Below are positions 1 to 7,026 of a stretch of DNA of 14,564 nucleotides, piece by piece. The stretch comes from an uncultured Collinsella sp. (GTDB lineage Bacteria; Actinomycetota; Coriobacteriia; Coriobacteriales; Coriobacteriaceae). The translations under genes and the position numbers were made by a program. The notes under the pieces are model-generated. The model saw only the letters and a list, made by a program, of their open reading frames with translations. It searched no databases and had not been told where the DNA came from. Location of the stretch: positions 1 to 14,564 of the forward strand of contig CABUJH010000047.1 in the NCBI GenBank assembly GCA_902491895.1, read 5' to 3'. Position 1 is the first letter of the stretch, and each line of letters begins with the position of its first letter.

Positions 1-33
1 GCCCGCCCGCCTCCGACCGACGGTCGAGTGAGA

Positions 34-1035
34 TTACTTCGCAGCACCTGGGATTCCGTGGGAGGTTTTGGCGGTTTTGGCTCCGTTTACGATGGCGGTT
101 TCCAGGGCCCTTACGGCGAGCATGCCCAGCAGGTCTAGGGGAACGGCGGCGCTTGCCTGGGCGCCCAGTTTGCCGCTGGCGAGGGTGTAGATGGTGTCGC
201 CGTCGTTGGTGGTGTGTGTGGGGCGGATGGCGTGTGCGTAGGCGTCTGCGGCCATCTGGGAGACCTTGGTGGCTTGTGCCTTAGTGAGTTCCACGTTGGT
301 GACGATGCAGCTGATGGTGGTGTTGGTGCGGTCGAGCGGCATCTGCATGGATCCGGCGGCGGCAAAGGCTGCGAGTTCCATGTCGACGATCTGGTCGCTA
401 TCGGCTGCGGCGCGCATGCCGGCGACCCACTCGCCGGTGAAGGGGTCGACAACGTTGCCGCAGGCGTTGACCGAGACCACGGCGCCCACCTTGATGGGGC
501 CGAGTGCCACGGCGGCAGCTCCAAGGCCGGCCTTCATGCAGGTGGCAGGCCCCATGAGCTTACCCACGGTAGCGCCCGTGCCGGCGCCTACGTTGCCCTG
601 TTCGAGCTTGGTGGGGGTGTGGTCGAGTGCTTCGCGCACGGCGGCGATGCCGGCCTCAATGTCGGGGCGCACGGTGGGGTTACCAAAGGCGAGGTCGAAG
701 ATACAGCTGGAGCACACGATAGGCACCTGCGTGGGGCCGACGGGAAGGCCGATGCCGCGGCTCTCAAGCTCGCGAGCGACGCCGCTTGCAGCCTCGAGGC
801 CAAAGGCCGATCCACCCGAAAGGCAGACGGCGTGGACCTTGTCGACGGTGTTCTCGGGTCGCAGCAGGTCGGTTTCGCGCGATGCTGGAGCACCGCCGCG
901 AACGTCAACGCCGCCGGTGGCGCCCTCGGGTGCCACGATTACGGTGCAACCGGTGCCGGCCTCCTCGTCCGTATAGTTGCCATAGCAAAAGCCATCGACA
1001 TCGCAGACGTCAATGGCCTCGAGCAGTGTATCCAT
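34..1035 (-). CDS. P1/S58-family Ntn hydrolase (DmpA/NylC-like aminopeptidase/amidase)
   Basis: 333 aa, probably a cytoplasmic self-cleaving amidase or aminopeptidase of the DmpA/NylC superfamily. The diagnostic stretch is D235-R-T-N238-T239-T-I. NylC-type members cut themselves between an Asn and a Thr, and the freed Thr becomes the nucleophile, so T239 is the predicted nucleophile. D278 and D280 (NDGDTIY) lie 39 and 41 residues later, the same distance as the NylC Asp pair. K159 (GATVGK) and N190 (SVNACGN) are candidate remaining active-site residues. No signal peptide or membrane segment is visible. The ATG at 1035 has AGGAG (1042-1046) six bases upstream. It lies 101 bases downstream of maf on the same strand. 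A TACAAT hexamer (1100-1105, minus) might be a -10 but has no good -35. The substrate cannot be told; L-aminopeptidase/D-esterase is the usual database label. Family call is firm, activity inferred. Confidence 0.9.
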   Translation of the reverse strand: MDTLLEAIDVCDVDGFCYGNYTDEEAGTGCTVIVAPEGATGGVDVRGGAPASRETDLLRPENTVDKVHAVCLSGGSAFGLEAASGVARELESRGIGLPVGPTQVPIVCSSCIFDLAFGNPTVRPDIEAGIAAVREALDHTPTKLEQGNVGAGTGATVGKLMGPATCMKAGLGAAAVALGPIKVGAVVSVNACGNVVDPFTGEWVAGMRAAADSDQIVDMELAAFAAAGSMQMPLDRTNTTISCIVTNVELTKAQATKVSQMAADAYAHAIRPTHTTNDGDTIYTLASGKLGAQASAAVPLDLLGMLAVRALETAIVNGAKTAKTSHGIPGAAK

Positions 1036-1136
1036 GTTTAACTCCTATCGGTTTTCCGCCGCGCCTTGTGCCCGGTCGGGATCCGTACGGTACGCCAAAA
1101 TTGTAGGCGCCGGGGGATACCCAGCGCCAGATGCAA

Positions 1137-1718
1137 TTACGAGAGTTTTTGAATCGCGCGCGCGACGCGGGCGATGGGTAGGCCCACCACGTTATAGAAG
1201 TCGCCCGAAATATCGTGCACGAGCATGCGTCCTCCTGTGCCCTGAATGCCGTAGGCGCCGGCCTTGTCCATGGGCTCACCCGAGGCGACGTAGTGCTCGA
1301 TCTGCTCGTCGGTGAGCTCGTAGAACGTCACGTCGGTCACATCGACAAAGGACAGGCTTTCGGCGGCATGCGGGGCGGCCGTATCGCCTGCCTTAACGAT
1401 GCAGACGCCGGTTGCGACCTGGTGCGTGCGGCCCGAAAGCTCACGGAGCATAGTGCGCGCCTCGTCCTCGGTTGCCGGCTTGCCCAGAATCTTGCCGTCA
1501 AAGGTGACGATGGTGTCGGCCGCGACCGTTAGCTCATTGGGCTCGGCATGCTCGGCGGCAACGGCGGCGGCTTTTGCGCGTGCTAAGCGTTCAACGAGCG
1601 TAAGCGGGGCCTCGCCATCAAACGGCGTTTCGTCGATATCGGCAGGAATGATGCGAATGTCATAGTCCGCCTCGCGCATCAACTCGATGCGGCGCGGTGA
1701 TTGCGAAGCCAAAATCAT
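1137..1718 (-). CDS. maf: Maf-family nucleoside triphosphate pyrophosphatase
   Basis: 193 aa, the normal length for Maf proteins, which hydrolyse non-canonical or excess NTPs (dTTP/UTP in the YhdE-type subgroup) to the monophosphate and pyrophosphate in the cytoplasm. Visible family signatures: S5-Q-S-P-R-R10 at the N-terminus (nucleotide-binding SxSPRR), E30, the AADTIV block with D68 as the likely catalytic acid, GKP at 79-81, DKAGAYGIQG at 151-160 and GDFYNVVGLP at 172-181. The DKAGAYGIQG plus NVVGLP combination fits the dTTPase/UTPase subgroup, but that assignment is inferred. Its ATG overlaps the TGA of the upstream DJ-1-like gene (1715-1718), so the two are almost certainly co-transcribed and translationally coupled. 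GAGGG about nine bases upstream, inside the previous gene, can serve as ribosome binding site. Confidence 0.95.
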   Translation of the reverse strand: MILASQSPRRIELMREADYDIRIIPADIDETPFDGEAPLTLVERLARAKAAAVAAEHAEPNELTVAADTIVTFDGKILGKPATEDEARTMLRELSGRTHQVATGVCIVKAGDTAAPHAAESLSFVDVTDVTFYELTDEQIEHYVASGEPMDKAGAYGIQGTGGRMLVHDISGDFYNVVGLPIARVARAIQKLS

Positions 1719-2257
1719 AGCTGAATGCCCTCGGCGACTTTCTCGACGGCCTTGTCGCCGGCGAGCGTGCGCAGCAGCTCAAGCGCAAAGGGGAGCGACT
1801 GGGCCATGCCGCTAGCGGTGATGATGTTGCCGTCTTGCGTAACCTTCTCGCCGGTATAGGCGCCTTCGGGGAAGCTTTTCTCAAAGCCAGGGAAGCACGT
1901 GGCGTGGCGCCCCTCGAGCAGGTCGAGCTCGCCCAGGATAAACGGGGCGGCGCAGATGGCGGCGACGTGCTTGGTCGCGGCGAACTCGCAGACCACGTCG
2001 CAGACGCGCTGATCGGCGCGCAGGTTGGTGGCACCGGGTAGGCCGCCGGGCAGCACGACGCAGTCGTACTCGTCAAAGTTGATCTCATCAAAGAGCGCAT
2101 CGCAGGTCACGGGGATCTGCAGCGAGCTTACGACCTCACGCGTGGGCATAATCGAGACGAGCGTGGCACGCACGCCGCCGCGACGCATGACGTCGACCAT
2201 GGTCAAGCACTCAATAGTTTCAAAGCCATCGGCGGCGAGAACGGCAACGCTGGGCAT
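1715..2257 (-). CDS. DJ-1/PfpI superfamily protein (YajL/ThiJ-like)
   Basis: 180 aa from the chosen start. Members are small cytoplasmic glutamine-amidotransferase-fold proteins with a reactive cysteine, described as oxidative-stress chaperones, glyoxalases or protein repair factors. The conserved pair is visible: E16 in GFETIE, aligning with DJ-1 Glu18 upstream of the VDVMRRGG block, and C102 in the nucleophile elbow AAICAAPF, aligning with DJ-1 Cys106. VVLPGG lies between them. An in-frame ATG eight codons upstream (2281) gives a longer version, but the ATG at 2257 has AAAGGA (2263-2268) at good spacing and begins directly with the first beta strand (MPSVAVLAADGFE), so it is preferred. It is first in a minus-strand cluster and its stop overlaps the maf start. 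The family call is solid; the precise activity is open. Confidence 0.93.
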   Translation of the reverse strand: MPSVAVLAADGFETIECLTMVDVMRRGGVRATLVSIMPTREVVSSLQIPVTCDALFDEINFDEYDCVVLPGGLPGATNLRADQRVCDVVCEFAATKHVAAICAAPFILGELDLLEGRHATCFPGFEKSFPEGAYTGEKVTQDGNIITASGMAQSLPFALELLRTLAGDKAVEKVAEGIQL

Positions 2258-2272
2258 GAGGGTTCCTTTCAT

Positions 2273-2295
2273 AGACGGCATACAATTAGCCGTCT
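2273..2295. promoter_or_regulatory. Dyad at -10/start region of the DJ-1 gene (possible operator)
   Basis: Seven-base perfect inverted repeat AGACGGC (2273-2279) and GCCGTCT (2289-2295) with a nine-base AT-rich centre. It abuts and slightly overlaps the predicted -10 hexamer, a typical place for a repressor site. It could also fold as a short leader hairpin. No regulator gene is in the window. Confidence 0.4.
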
Positions 2296-2322
2296 TATAC
2301 CCCGAAGACCTCCGCTTGCCAC
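2294..2322 (-). promoter_or_regulatory. Candidate promoter of the DJ-1/maf cluster
   Basis: On the minus strand GTGGCA (2317-2322) is followed after 17 bases by TATAAG (2294-2299), a reasonable sigma-70-type pair at 4/6 and 5/6 matches to consensus. Transcription would start near 2287, about 30 bases before the chosen ATG. Read by eye, not scored. Confidence 0.45.
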
Positions 2323-2390
2323 GCTCGATTTCCCAATGTTTAAAATAGCCCCGTCCGAATTAGCTATCCTCACCCATCCTCAACAATCTC

Positions 2391-2436
2391 AATCTGTAAC
2401 ATCTAGACCCACTTTTGACCCTAACTGTTACAGATC
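2391..2436. repeat. Intergenic inverted-repeat element, copy 1
   Basis: Perfect 10-base arms ATCTGTAACA (2392-2401) and TGTTACAGAT (2426-2435) flank a 24-base centre containing GACCC-AC-TTTTG-AC-CC (2406-2421). A second copy with identical arms lies exactly 80 bases further on. No coding sense. It resembles a small palindromic intergenic repeat (REP or MITE-like) or a paired protein-binding site. Confidence 0.8.
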
Positions 2437-2470
2437 AAGACAAACGGAAACCGCCCCGACAAAACGTCTA

Positions 2471-2517
2471 AATCTGTAACATCTACGGACCAAAACCGGG
2501 TCTTACTGTTACAGATC
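2471..2517. repeat. Intergenic inverted-repeat element, copy 2
   Basis: Same perfect arms as copy 1: ATCTGTAACA (2472-2481) and TGTTACAGAT (2507-2516) around a 25-base centre. The outer 14 bases on the left (through ATCTA) and the ACTGTTACAGATC end match copy 1 directly. The core (2487-2502) matches copy 1 only as its reverse complement (GACCCgg-TTTTG-gtCC when read on minus). GACC and GGTC inside the core can pair, extending the hairpin. Confidence 0.8.
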
Positions 2518-2525
2518 GAGACAGT

Positions 2526-2551
2526 CCCCAACAGCACCGCCCCGTTTGGGG
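2526..2551. repeat. Hairpin downstream of the repeat pair
   Basis: CCCCAAC (2526-2532) can pair with GTTTGGGG (2544-2551) with one bulged base. No T-run follows on either strand, so it is not a convincing terminator. It may be part of the same intergenic repeat unit, as GTCCCC/GGGGAC-type palindromes recur at 11513-11527. Confidence 0.4.
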
Positions 2552-2605
2552 AACGACTGCCATAGGTACGGCGGGCAGAGGCTCACTTTTTTCCTCGGTT
2601 TTTTC

Positions 2606-2635
2606 TTGACGGAATCTCACCTGTTGTAGTACTTT
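2606..2635 (+). promoter_or_regulatory. Candidate promoter upstream of the beta-glucoside operon
   Basis: TTGACG (2606-2611) then 18 bases then TACTTT (2630-2635), a plausible -35/-10 pair directed at the terminator hairpin and the DMT gene. A start near 2642 would give a leader of about 195 bases before the first ATG. Read by eye. Confidence 0.4.
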
Positions 2636-2684
2636 GTCCCAGTCTAAAAACGCGTGGACTTTTCTGGGCGCTAGCCACCTTTTT

Positions 2685-2720
2685 GCCACGCAACCGAGCA
2701 GTCGGTTGCGTGGCTTTTTT
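2685..2720 (+). terminator. Strong intrinsic terminator in the operon leader (possible attenuator)
   Basis: Perfect 13-base stem GCCACGCAACCGA (2685-2697) with TCGGTTGCGTGGC (2702-2714), loop GCAG, followed by six T (2715-2720). There is no plus-strand gene upstream, so it either ends a short RNA from about 2642 or attenuates the following operon. GCGTGG at 2652-2657 is complementary to CCACGC at 2686-2691 in the 5' arm of the terminator stem, so a competing antiterminator fold is possible. I do not see a good match to the BglG/LicT RAT sequence. Confidence 0.8.
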
Positions 2721-2837
2721 CGTCTTGGCAGCAGGTACCACATGCACCGCCAGAAGACCGCACGAGCCCACCTTCCGACTGCAGGGAACAGACGCACGAG
2801 ACGTGCATCTGCAAGACAGCAGACGGAAGGGAGCCTA

Positions 2838-3818
2838 ATGGCAGGAACAAACACAATCAAGCAACAGGCCGCCGGGGCAGGAGCCACGGGCGCGGGACAG
2901 GCCAAGGCGGCGCTCCAGGTCTTTGCGGGCGGCGCCTGCTACGGCGCGATGGCCACGACCTACAAGCTCGCCTACGCCGCGGGCTTCACCTCGGCACAGG
3001 TGGTGGCGAGCCAGGCGTGGTTTGGCTGCATCTTCTTCGCCCTCGCCACGCTCGCAGGGCACGCACTCGGGCACCGCTGGCAGCGCGTGGGCTGGAAGCT
3101 CGCCCTTAAGCTCATGGTCCTGGGAGCCCTCACCTGCCTCACCTCAATCCTCTACTGCTACGCCATGAGCGTGCTGCCCGCCCCGGTGGCGCTCACGCTC
3201 CTCTTCCAGTTCACGTGGCTGGGGCTCGTGTGGCAGACCGTCATGACGCGCCGGCCGCCGAGGCTCCTCCAAGTGGTCTCCGCCCTGGTCATCGTCTTCG
3301 GAACGGTGTTCGCCAGCGGCGTCTACAAGACCGGCATCACCGGGTACGACCCCGTGGCCCTGCTCTGCGCGCTGGGGGCGGCCGTGTCCTGCTCCCTCTT
3401 TGTCACCCTCTCCGGCAAGGTCGAGGCCCCCTGCTCGTCCGAGCAGCGTGGCGTCATCGTATGCGCGGGTTCCGTGGTCATGTCGCTCACGGTGTGCCCG
3501 GACTACGTCGTCTCGGGCGTCCTCGCCCAGGGCATCCTGCCCTTTGCCGTCATCGCCGGCTTCTTCGGCCTGCTCTGCCCGGTCCTGCTCTTCGGCATGG
3601 GCTCTCCGCACCTGCCCGCGGGCCTCTCCACTGTCATGGCCGCCGCGGAACTCCTCGCCGGCCTGTTCATCGCCATGATCGTCCTCGGCGAGCCGCTCGG
3701 CGTCGTCGAGTGGCTGGGCGTCGCCATCATCCTCGCCGGCGTGTGCCTGGCACAAGTCCCCTCCCTGCTTGGAGGCCGGGAGGCACGTCGCGCCGCCGCA
3801 GGACAAGCCGTCAGCTAG
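2838..3818 (+). CDS. EamA/DMT-superfamily permease
   Basis: 326 aa integral membrane protein, probably about ten transmembrane helices in two EamA repeats (roughly residues 26-160 and 172-307). The C-terminal repeat carries the family pattern: a glutamate in the penultimate region (AAAELLAGLF, E271), then LGEPLG (284-288) and a final hydrophobic helix (EWLGVAIILAGV). The N-terminal 20 residues are Gly/Ala/Gln-rich and soluble, and the C-terminal tail is basic. The frame stays open upstream to 2634, but the ATG at 2838 with GGAAGGGAG just before it is the credible start; upstream sequence would run through the terminator hairpin. It is first of three plus-strand genes, 122 bases before the 6-phospho-beta-glucosidase. 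EamA proteins export or import small metabolites; the substrate is unknown. Its place suggests a role linked to glycoside or aglycone handling, which is inference only. Confidence 0.9.
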   Translation: MAGTNTIKQQAAGAGATGAGQAKAALQVFAGGACYGAMATTYKLAYAAGFTSAQVVASQAWFGCIFFALATLAGHALGHRWQRVGWKLALKLMVLGALTCLTSILYCYAMSVLPAPVALTLLFQFTWLGLVWQTVMTRRPPRLLQVVSALVIVFGTVFASGVYKTGITGYDPVALLCALGAAVSCSLFVTLSGKVEAPCSSEQRGVIVCAGSVVMSLTVCPDYVVSGVLAQGILPFAVIAGFFGLLCPVLLFGMGSPHLPAGLSTVMAAAELLAGLFIAMIVLGEPLGVVEWLGVAIILAGVCLAQVPSLLGGREARRAAAGQAVS

Positions 3819-3891
3819 TCACCCCTTCACAGGCGGCCCGCGCGCATCAGGGAAAGGGCCACGGACCCGGCGCGCGAGGCCGCAAGGACGT

Positions 3892-3921
3892 TATAAAGCG
3901 TCCCCCGCAGAGATGGGGGCG
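3892..3921 (+). promoter_or_regulatory. Leader hairpin and -10-like sequence before the GH1 gene
   Basis: The 122-base gap holds TATAAA (3892-3897) without a recognisable -35, then a C/G hairpin pairing CCCCC (3902-3906) with GGGGG (3915-3919), just upstream of AGGAGG (3931-3936). A secondary start for the GH1-PTS pair is possible, or the hairpin modulates translation. Confidence 0.3.
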
Positions 3922-3940
3922 CCAGAGAGAAGGAGGCACC

Positions 3941-5371
3941 ATGCCATTTCCAAAAGGGTTCCTTTGGGGAGGAGCCACCGCCGCCAACCAATGCGAGGGA
4001 GGTTATGACGAGGGCGGCCGCGGCCTTGCCAACGTCGACGTCATCCCACACGGGCCGGAGCGCAACGACGTAAGCCGCGGCCTGAGGCGCATGCTCGACT
4101 TTGAGCCCGGGTACTACTACCCGGCCCAGACGGGCATCGACTTCTACCACCACTACCGCGAGGACATAGCCCTCTTCGCGGAGATGGGCTTTAAGGTCTT
4201 TCGCCTCTCCATCGCCTGGAGCCGCATCTTTCCCAATGGCGACGAGGAGGAGCCCAACGAGGCCGGGCTCGCCTTCTACGAGGACGTGTTCCGCTGCTGC
4301 CGCGAGCACGGGATCGAGCCCCTCGTGACCATCACGCACTTCGACTGCCCCATCCACCTCGTCAAGAAGTACGGCGCCTGGCGAAACCGCACCCTCATCG
4401 AGCTCTACAAGCGGCTCGTGACGGTGCTCTTCAACCGCTACCGCGGCCTCGTGCGCTGGTGGATCACGTTCAACGAGATGAACATGATCTTACACCGTCC
4501 CTTCATGGGTGCCGGCATCGTCCTCGAGCCCGGGGAGAATGCCCGCGAGGCCGAGTACCGCGCCGCGCACAACGAGCTCGTGGCGAGCGCCTGGGCCACC
4601 AAGATCGCCCGCGAGGTCGATCCGGAGAACAAGGTGGGCTGCATGCTCGCCGCGGGAAGCTACTACCCCTACTCCTGTCGTCCCGAGGACGTTCGCGCGG
4701 CGCAGGTCAAGAACCAGGAGGACCTCTTCTTCGTGGACGTGCAGGCGCGCGGTCGCTACCCCGGCTACGCGCTCAAGATGCTCGAGCGCGAGGGCATCGA
4801 CGTGGGCATGACCGCCGAGGACGAGCGCATCCTTGCGGAGAACACCGTCGACTTCATCTCGTTTAGCTACTACTCCTCGCGCTGCACCGCGGGCGACCCC
4901 GACTCCGTGGGCGGCGTCGCCGAGGGCAACGCCTTCGCCGGCGTGGAAAACCCCTACGTGCGCACGAGCGACTGGGGCTGGGTCATCGACCCGCTGGGAT
5001 TCCGCATCACGATCAACGACCTCTGGGACCGCTACCAGAAGCCGCTCTTTGTGGTGGAGAACGGCCTCGGCGCCTATGACGAGGTGCTTCCCGACGGCAC
5101 GATCGAGGACGACTGCCGCATCGCCTACCTGCGCGAGCACATCGAGGCCATGCGCGACGCCATCGAGCAGGACGGCGTCGAGATGCTCGGCTACACCACC
5201 TGGGGGCCGATCGACCTCGTGAGCGCGGGCTCCGGCGAGATGGAGAAGCGCTACGGCTTCATCTACGTGGAACGCGACAACCTGGGCAACGGCACGCTCG
5301 AGCGCAGGCGCAAGAAGAGCTTCTACTGGTACCAACAGGCCATCGCCACCAACGGAGGCGACCTGGGCTAG
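3941..5371 (+). CDS. bglA: 6-phospho-beta-glucosidase (GH1)
   Basis: 476 aa, full length for GH1 6-phospho-beta-glucosidases, cytoplasmic retaining hydrolases that cleave PTS-imported beta-glucosides such as cellobiose-, salicin- or arbutin-6-phosphate. The N-terminus FPKGFLWGGATAANQCEG is the GH1 entry signature. The acid/base residue is E179 in ITFNEMN, the nucleophile E373 in VVENGLG. The 6-phosphate pocket is present: S428, K436 and Y438 in the SAGSGEMEKRYGFIYV segment, as in BglA-type enzymes. The C-terminus (KKSFYWYQQAIATNG) is the family's usual end, so the gene is intact. AGGAGG (3931-3936) lies four bases from the ATG; the frame is open further upstream but overlaps the DMT gene out of frame and has no start signal. 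The PTS gene follows after 31 bases, so the two form an operon. Glucosidase rather than galactosidase is inferred from overall resemblance and the neighbour. Confidence 0.96.
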   Translation: MPFPKGFLWGGATAANQCEGGYDEGGRGLANVDVIPHGPERNDVSRGLRRMLDFEPGYYYPAQTGIDFYHHYREDIALFAEMGFKVFRLSIAWSRIFPNGDEEEPNEAGLAFYEDVFRCCREHGIEPLVTITHFDCPIHLVKKYGAWRNRTLIELYKRLVTVLFNRYRGLVRWWITFNEMNMILHRPFMGAGIVLEPGENAREAEYRAAHNELVASAWATKIAREVDPENKVGCMLAAGSYYPYSCRPEDVRAAQVKNQEDLFFVDVQARGRYPGYALKMLEREGIDVGMTAEDERILAENTVDFISFSYYSSRCTAGDPDSVGGVAEGNAFAGVENPYVRTSDWGWVIDPLGFRITINDLWDRYQKPLFVVENGLGAYDEVLPDGTIEDDCRIAYLREHIEAMRDAIEQDGVEMLGYTTWGPIDLVSAGSGEMEKRYGFIYVERDNLGNGTLERRRKKSFYWYQQAIATNGGDLG

Positions 5372-5402
5372 CCGCCCGGGCAATATCGCTAAGGAGATAA
5401 TA

Positions 5403-6851
5403 ATGGCTGAAAAATACGACGATCTGGCCAGATCCATACTCGAGAACGTAGGCGGCGCCGAGAACGTCGCCAGCGTCGCGCACTGCATCACGCGCGTGCG
5501 CTTCAAGCTCAAGGACGAGTCCCGCGCCAACACGGCCAAGATTGAGACCCTCAAGGGCGTCATCCAGGTCATCCAGGCTAACGGCCAGTACCAGGTGGTC
5601 GTGGGTAACATCGTCGAGGACGTCTACGACGCGGTCCTGGAGGCCGGCAACTTCTCGGGCGGCGTAAGCGCCGACGACGAGCCCCAGGGCGATAAGACCG
5701 TTGCCTCCGTCGTCATCGACCTCATCTCTGGCATCTTCCAGCCCATCCTGGGACCGCTTGCCGCCGCAGGCATCATGAAGGGACTGCTTGCCCTCATCAC
5801 CTACTTCGTCCCGGCCTTTGCAAACGACGGCCTCTACACGCTGCTCTACACCGTGGCTGACGGCTTCTTCTACTTCCTCCCCGTCGCCCTGGCGTTCAGT
5901 GCCGCGCGCAAGTTTCGCATGAACGAGTTCACCGGCGTGGCAATCGGCGTGGCGCTCCTCTACCCGACGATGGTCGCCCTGACCTCGGGTGAGGCGCTCG
6001 GCAGCATCGACCTCGGCGTGGCCGGCACGTTCTCGTGGTACGCCACCGCCCTCGGGCTCCCCATCATCATGCCCGTGTCCGGCTACGTGAGCTCGGTGAT
6101 TCCCGTCCTTCTCATGGTGTGGTTCGGCTCTATCCTTGAGCGCTGGCTCAAGAGCTGGATGCCGACTGCGCTCAAGATGTTCCTCGTCCCGCTCGCCACG
6201 ATGACGGTCTCCATCGTCTTGGGCTACCTCGTCATCGGCCCGGTGGCCACCCTCATCACCAACCTGCTGAGCGCGGCGTTCTCGTTCATCTTCCAGCTCC
6301 CCGTGGTTGGTTCCGTCCTGGGCAGCGCCCTGGTCGGCGGACTGTGGATGTGCCTCGTCATCTTTGGCTTCCACTGGAGCCTCATCCCCATCTCCATCAT
6401 GAACCTGAACACCCTCGGCCACGACAGCGTGCTCGCCGCCACCATCGGCCACGGGTTCGCGCTCGGAGCGGTCATCTTTGCCATGTACCTCAGAAACAAG
6501 GACGAGCGCTTCCGCGGCATCGCCCTTCCCGCGATGATCTCCGCCTTCTTCTTCGGCGTCACCGAGCCTGGCATCTACGGCATCGCCCTCCCCAACAAGC
6601 GCGCGTTCGTCGTGGCATGCCTGAGCTCCGCCGTGGGCGGCGCCATCGTGGGAATGACGGGCGCCCTCATGTACATCTCGGGCGGCCTCGGCGTCTTCAA
6701 CCTGCTCAACTTCATCGACGGGACCCCTGGTGGCGCCGGGATCTCCCACATGATCTTCGCGATCATCGCCTCGCTCGTTTCTGCCGTCCTGGCCTTTGTT
6801 ATCGAGTTCATCACCTACCGACCCAACGACGACGAGGAAGGCGCCCACTAG
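5403..6851 (+). CDS. PTS beta-glucoside transporter subunit EIIBC
   Basis: 482 aa BglF-like PTS permease. The EIIB domain spans about residues 1-82, with the phosphorylated cysteine C28 in the classic HCITRVRFKLKD motif. A hydrophilic linker (about 83-98) leads to the EIIC domain with about ten membrane segments. EIIC landmarks are H324 in FGFHWSLIPI and GVTEPGIYGIALP around 386-396. The protein ends at RPNDDEEGAH directly after the last helix, so the C-terminal EIIA domain of full-length BglF-type proteins (about 620 aa) is absent. EIIA must come in trans from another PTS protein. AGGAG (5392-5396) sits six bases before the ATG. It would import and 6-phosphorylate beta-glucosides for the GH1 enzyme encoded just upstream. 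No BglG-type antiterminator gene is adjacent and no clear terminator follows; the next sequence is a decayed insertion element. Confidence 0.95.
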   Translation: MAEKYDDLARSILENVGGAENVASVAHCITRVRFKLKDESRANTAKIETLKGVIQVIQANGQYQVVVGNIVEDVYDAVLEAGNFSGGVSADDEPQGDKTVASVVIDLISGIFQPILGPLAAAGIMKGLLALITYFVPAFANDGLYTLLYTVADGFFYFLPVALAFSAARKFRMNEFTGVAIGVALLYPTMVALTSGEALGSIDLGVAGTFSWYATALGLPIIMPVSGYVSSVIPVLLMVWFGSILERWLKSWMPTALKMFLVPLATMTVSIVLGYLVIGPVATLITNLLSAAFSFIFQLPVVGSVLGSALVGGLWMCLVIFGFHWSLIPISIMNLNTLGHDSVLAATIGHGFALGAVIFAMYLRNKDERFRGIALPAMISAFFFGVTEPGIYGIALPNKRAFVVACLSSAVGGAIVGMTGALMYISGGLGVFNLLNFIDGTPGGAGISHMIFAIIASLVSAVLAFVIEFITYRPNDDEEGAH

Positions 6852-7026
6852 CTTGCGCCCTTTTCGACCAGCTCTATGTAATTGAGGAGCAGTTGAGGTG
6901 GGCGAGGGCCGAGGTCGGTCGAGGCGGCCGCCCCGTGTCCGGGATAACCTGCCCGAAGGCGTCTAGCTTTCTCAAACGGCGCTGAAATGAACTTCGCCCC
7001 GATACTTGGACGGGTCAATTAGCGAC

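Noticed and set aside
2391..2517. A CRISPR array
   Set aside because: Only two units, each internally palindromic with long arms, no cas genes and no further repeats.
2636..2720. A BglG/LicT-type RAT antiterminator or a T-box in the operon leader
   Set aside because: Neither the GGATTGTTAC-type RAT core nor the GGGTGG-ACCGCG-type T-box sequence is present; only a generic alternative pairing can be drawn.
2634..2837. 68-codon N-terminal extension of the DMT permease beginning at a TTG
   Set aside because: It would read through the terminator hairpin, is hydrophilic and unlike the family, and the ATG at 2838 has a good ribosome binding site.
3215..3940. Upstream extension of the GH1 frame overlapping the DMT gene
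   Set aside because: It is out of frame with the DMT gene, Arg/Pro/His-rich, and GH1 homology starts exactly at the ATG at 3941 after AGGAGG.
4490..5611. A 373-residue minus-strand open frame opposite the GH1 and PTS genes
   Set aside because: Antisense to two genes with clear catalytic motifs; composition typical of a codon-bias shadow.
5259..6848. A 529-residue minus-strand open frame opposite the PTS gene
   Set aside because: Asp/Glu/His/Gly-rich nonsense-like translation entirely antisense to the EIIBC gene, caused by codon bias.
6923..6932. GGCGGCCGCC palindrome after the PTS gene as a terminator
   Set aside because: It is a perfect palindrome without a loop and has no T-run, so it does not make a terminator hairpin.
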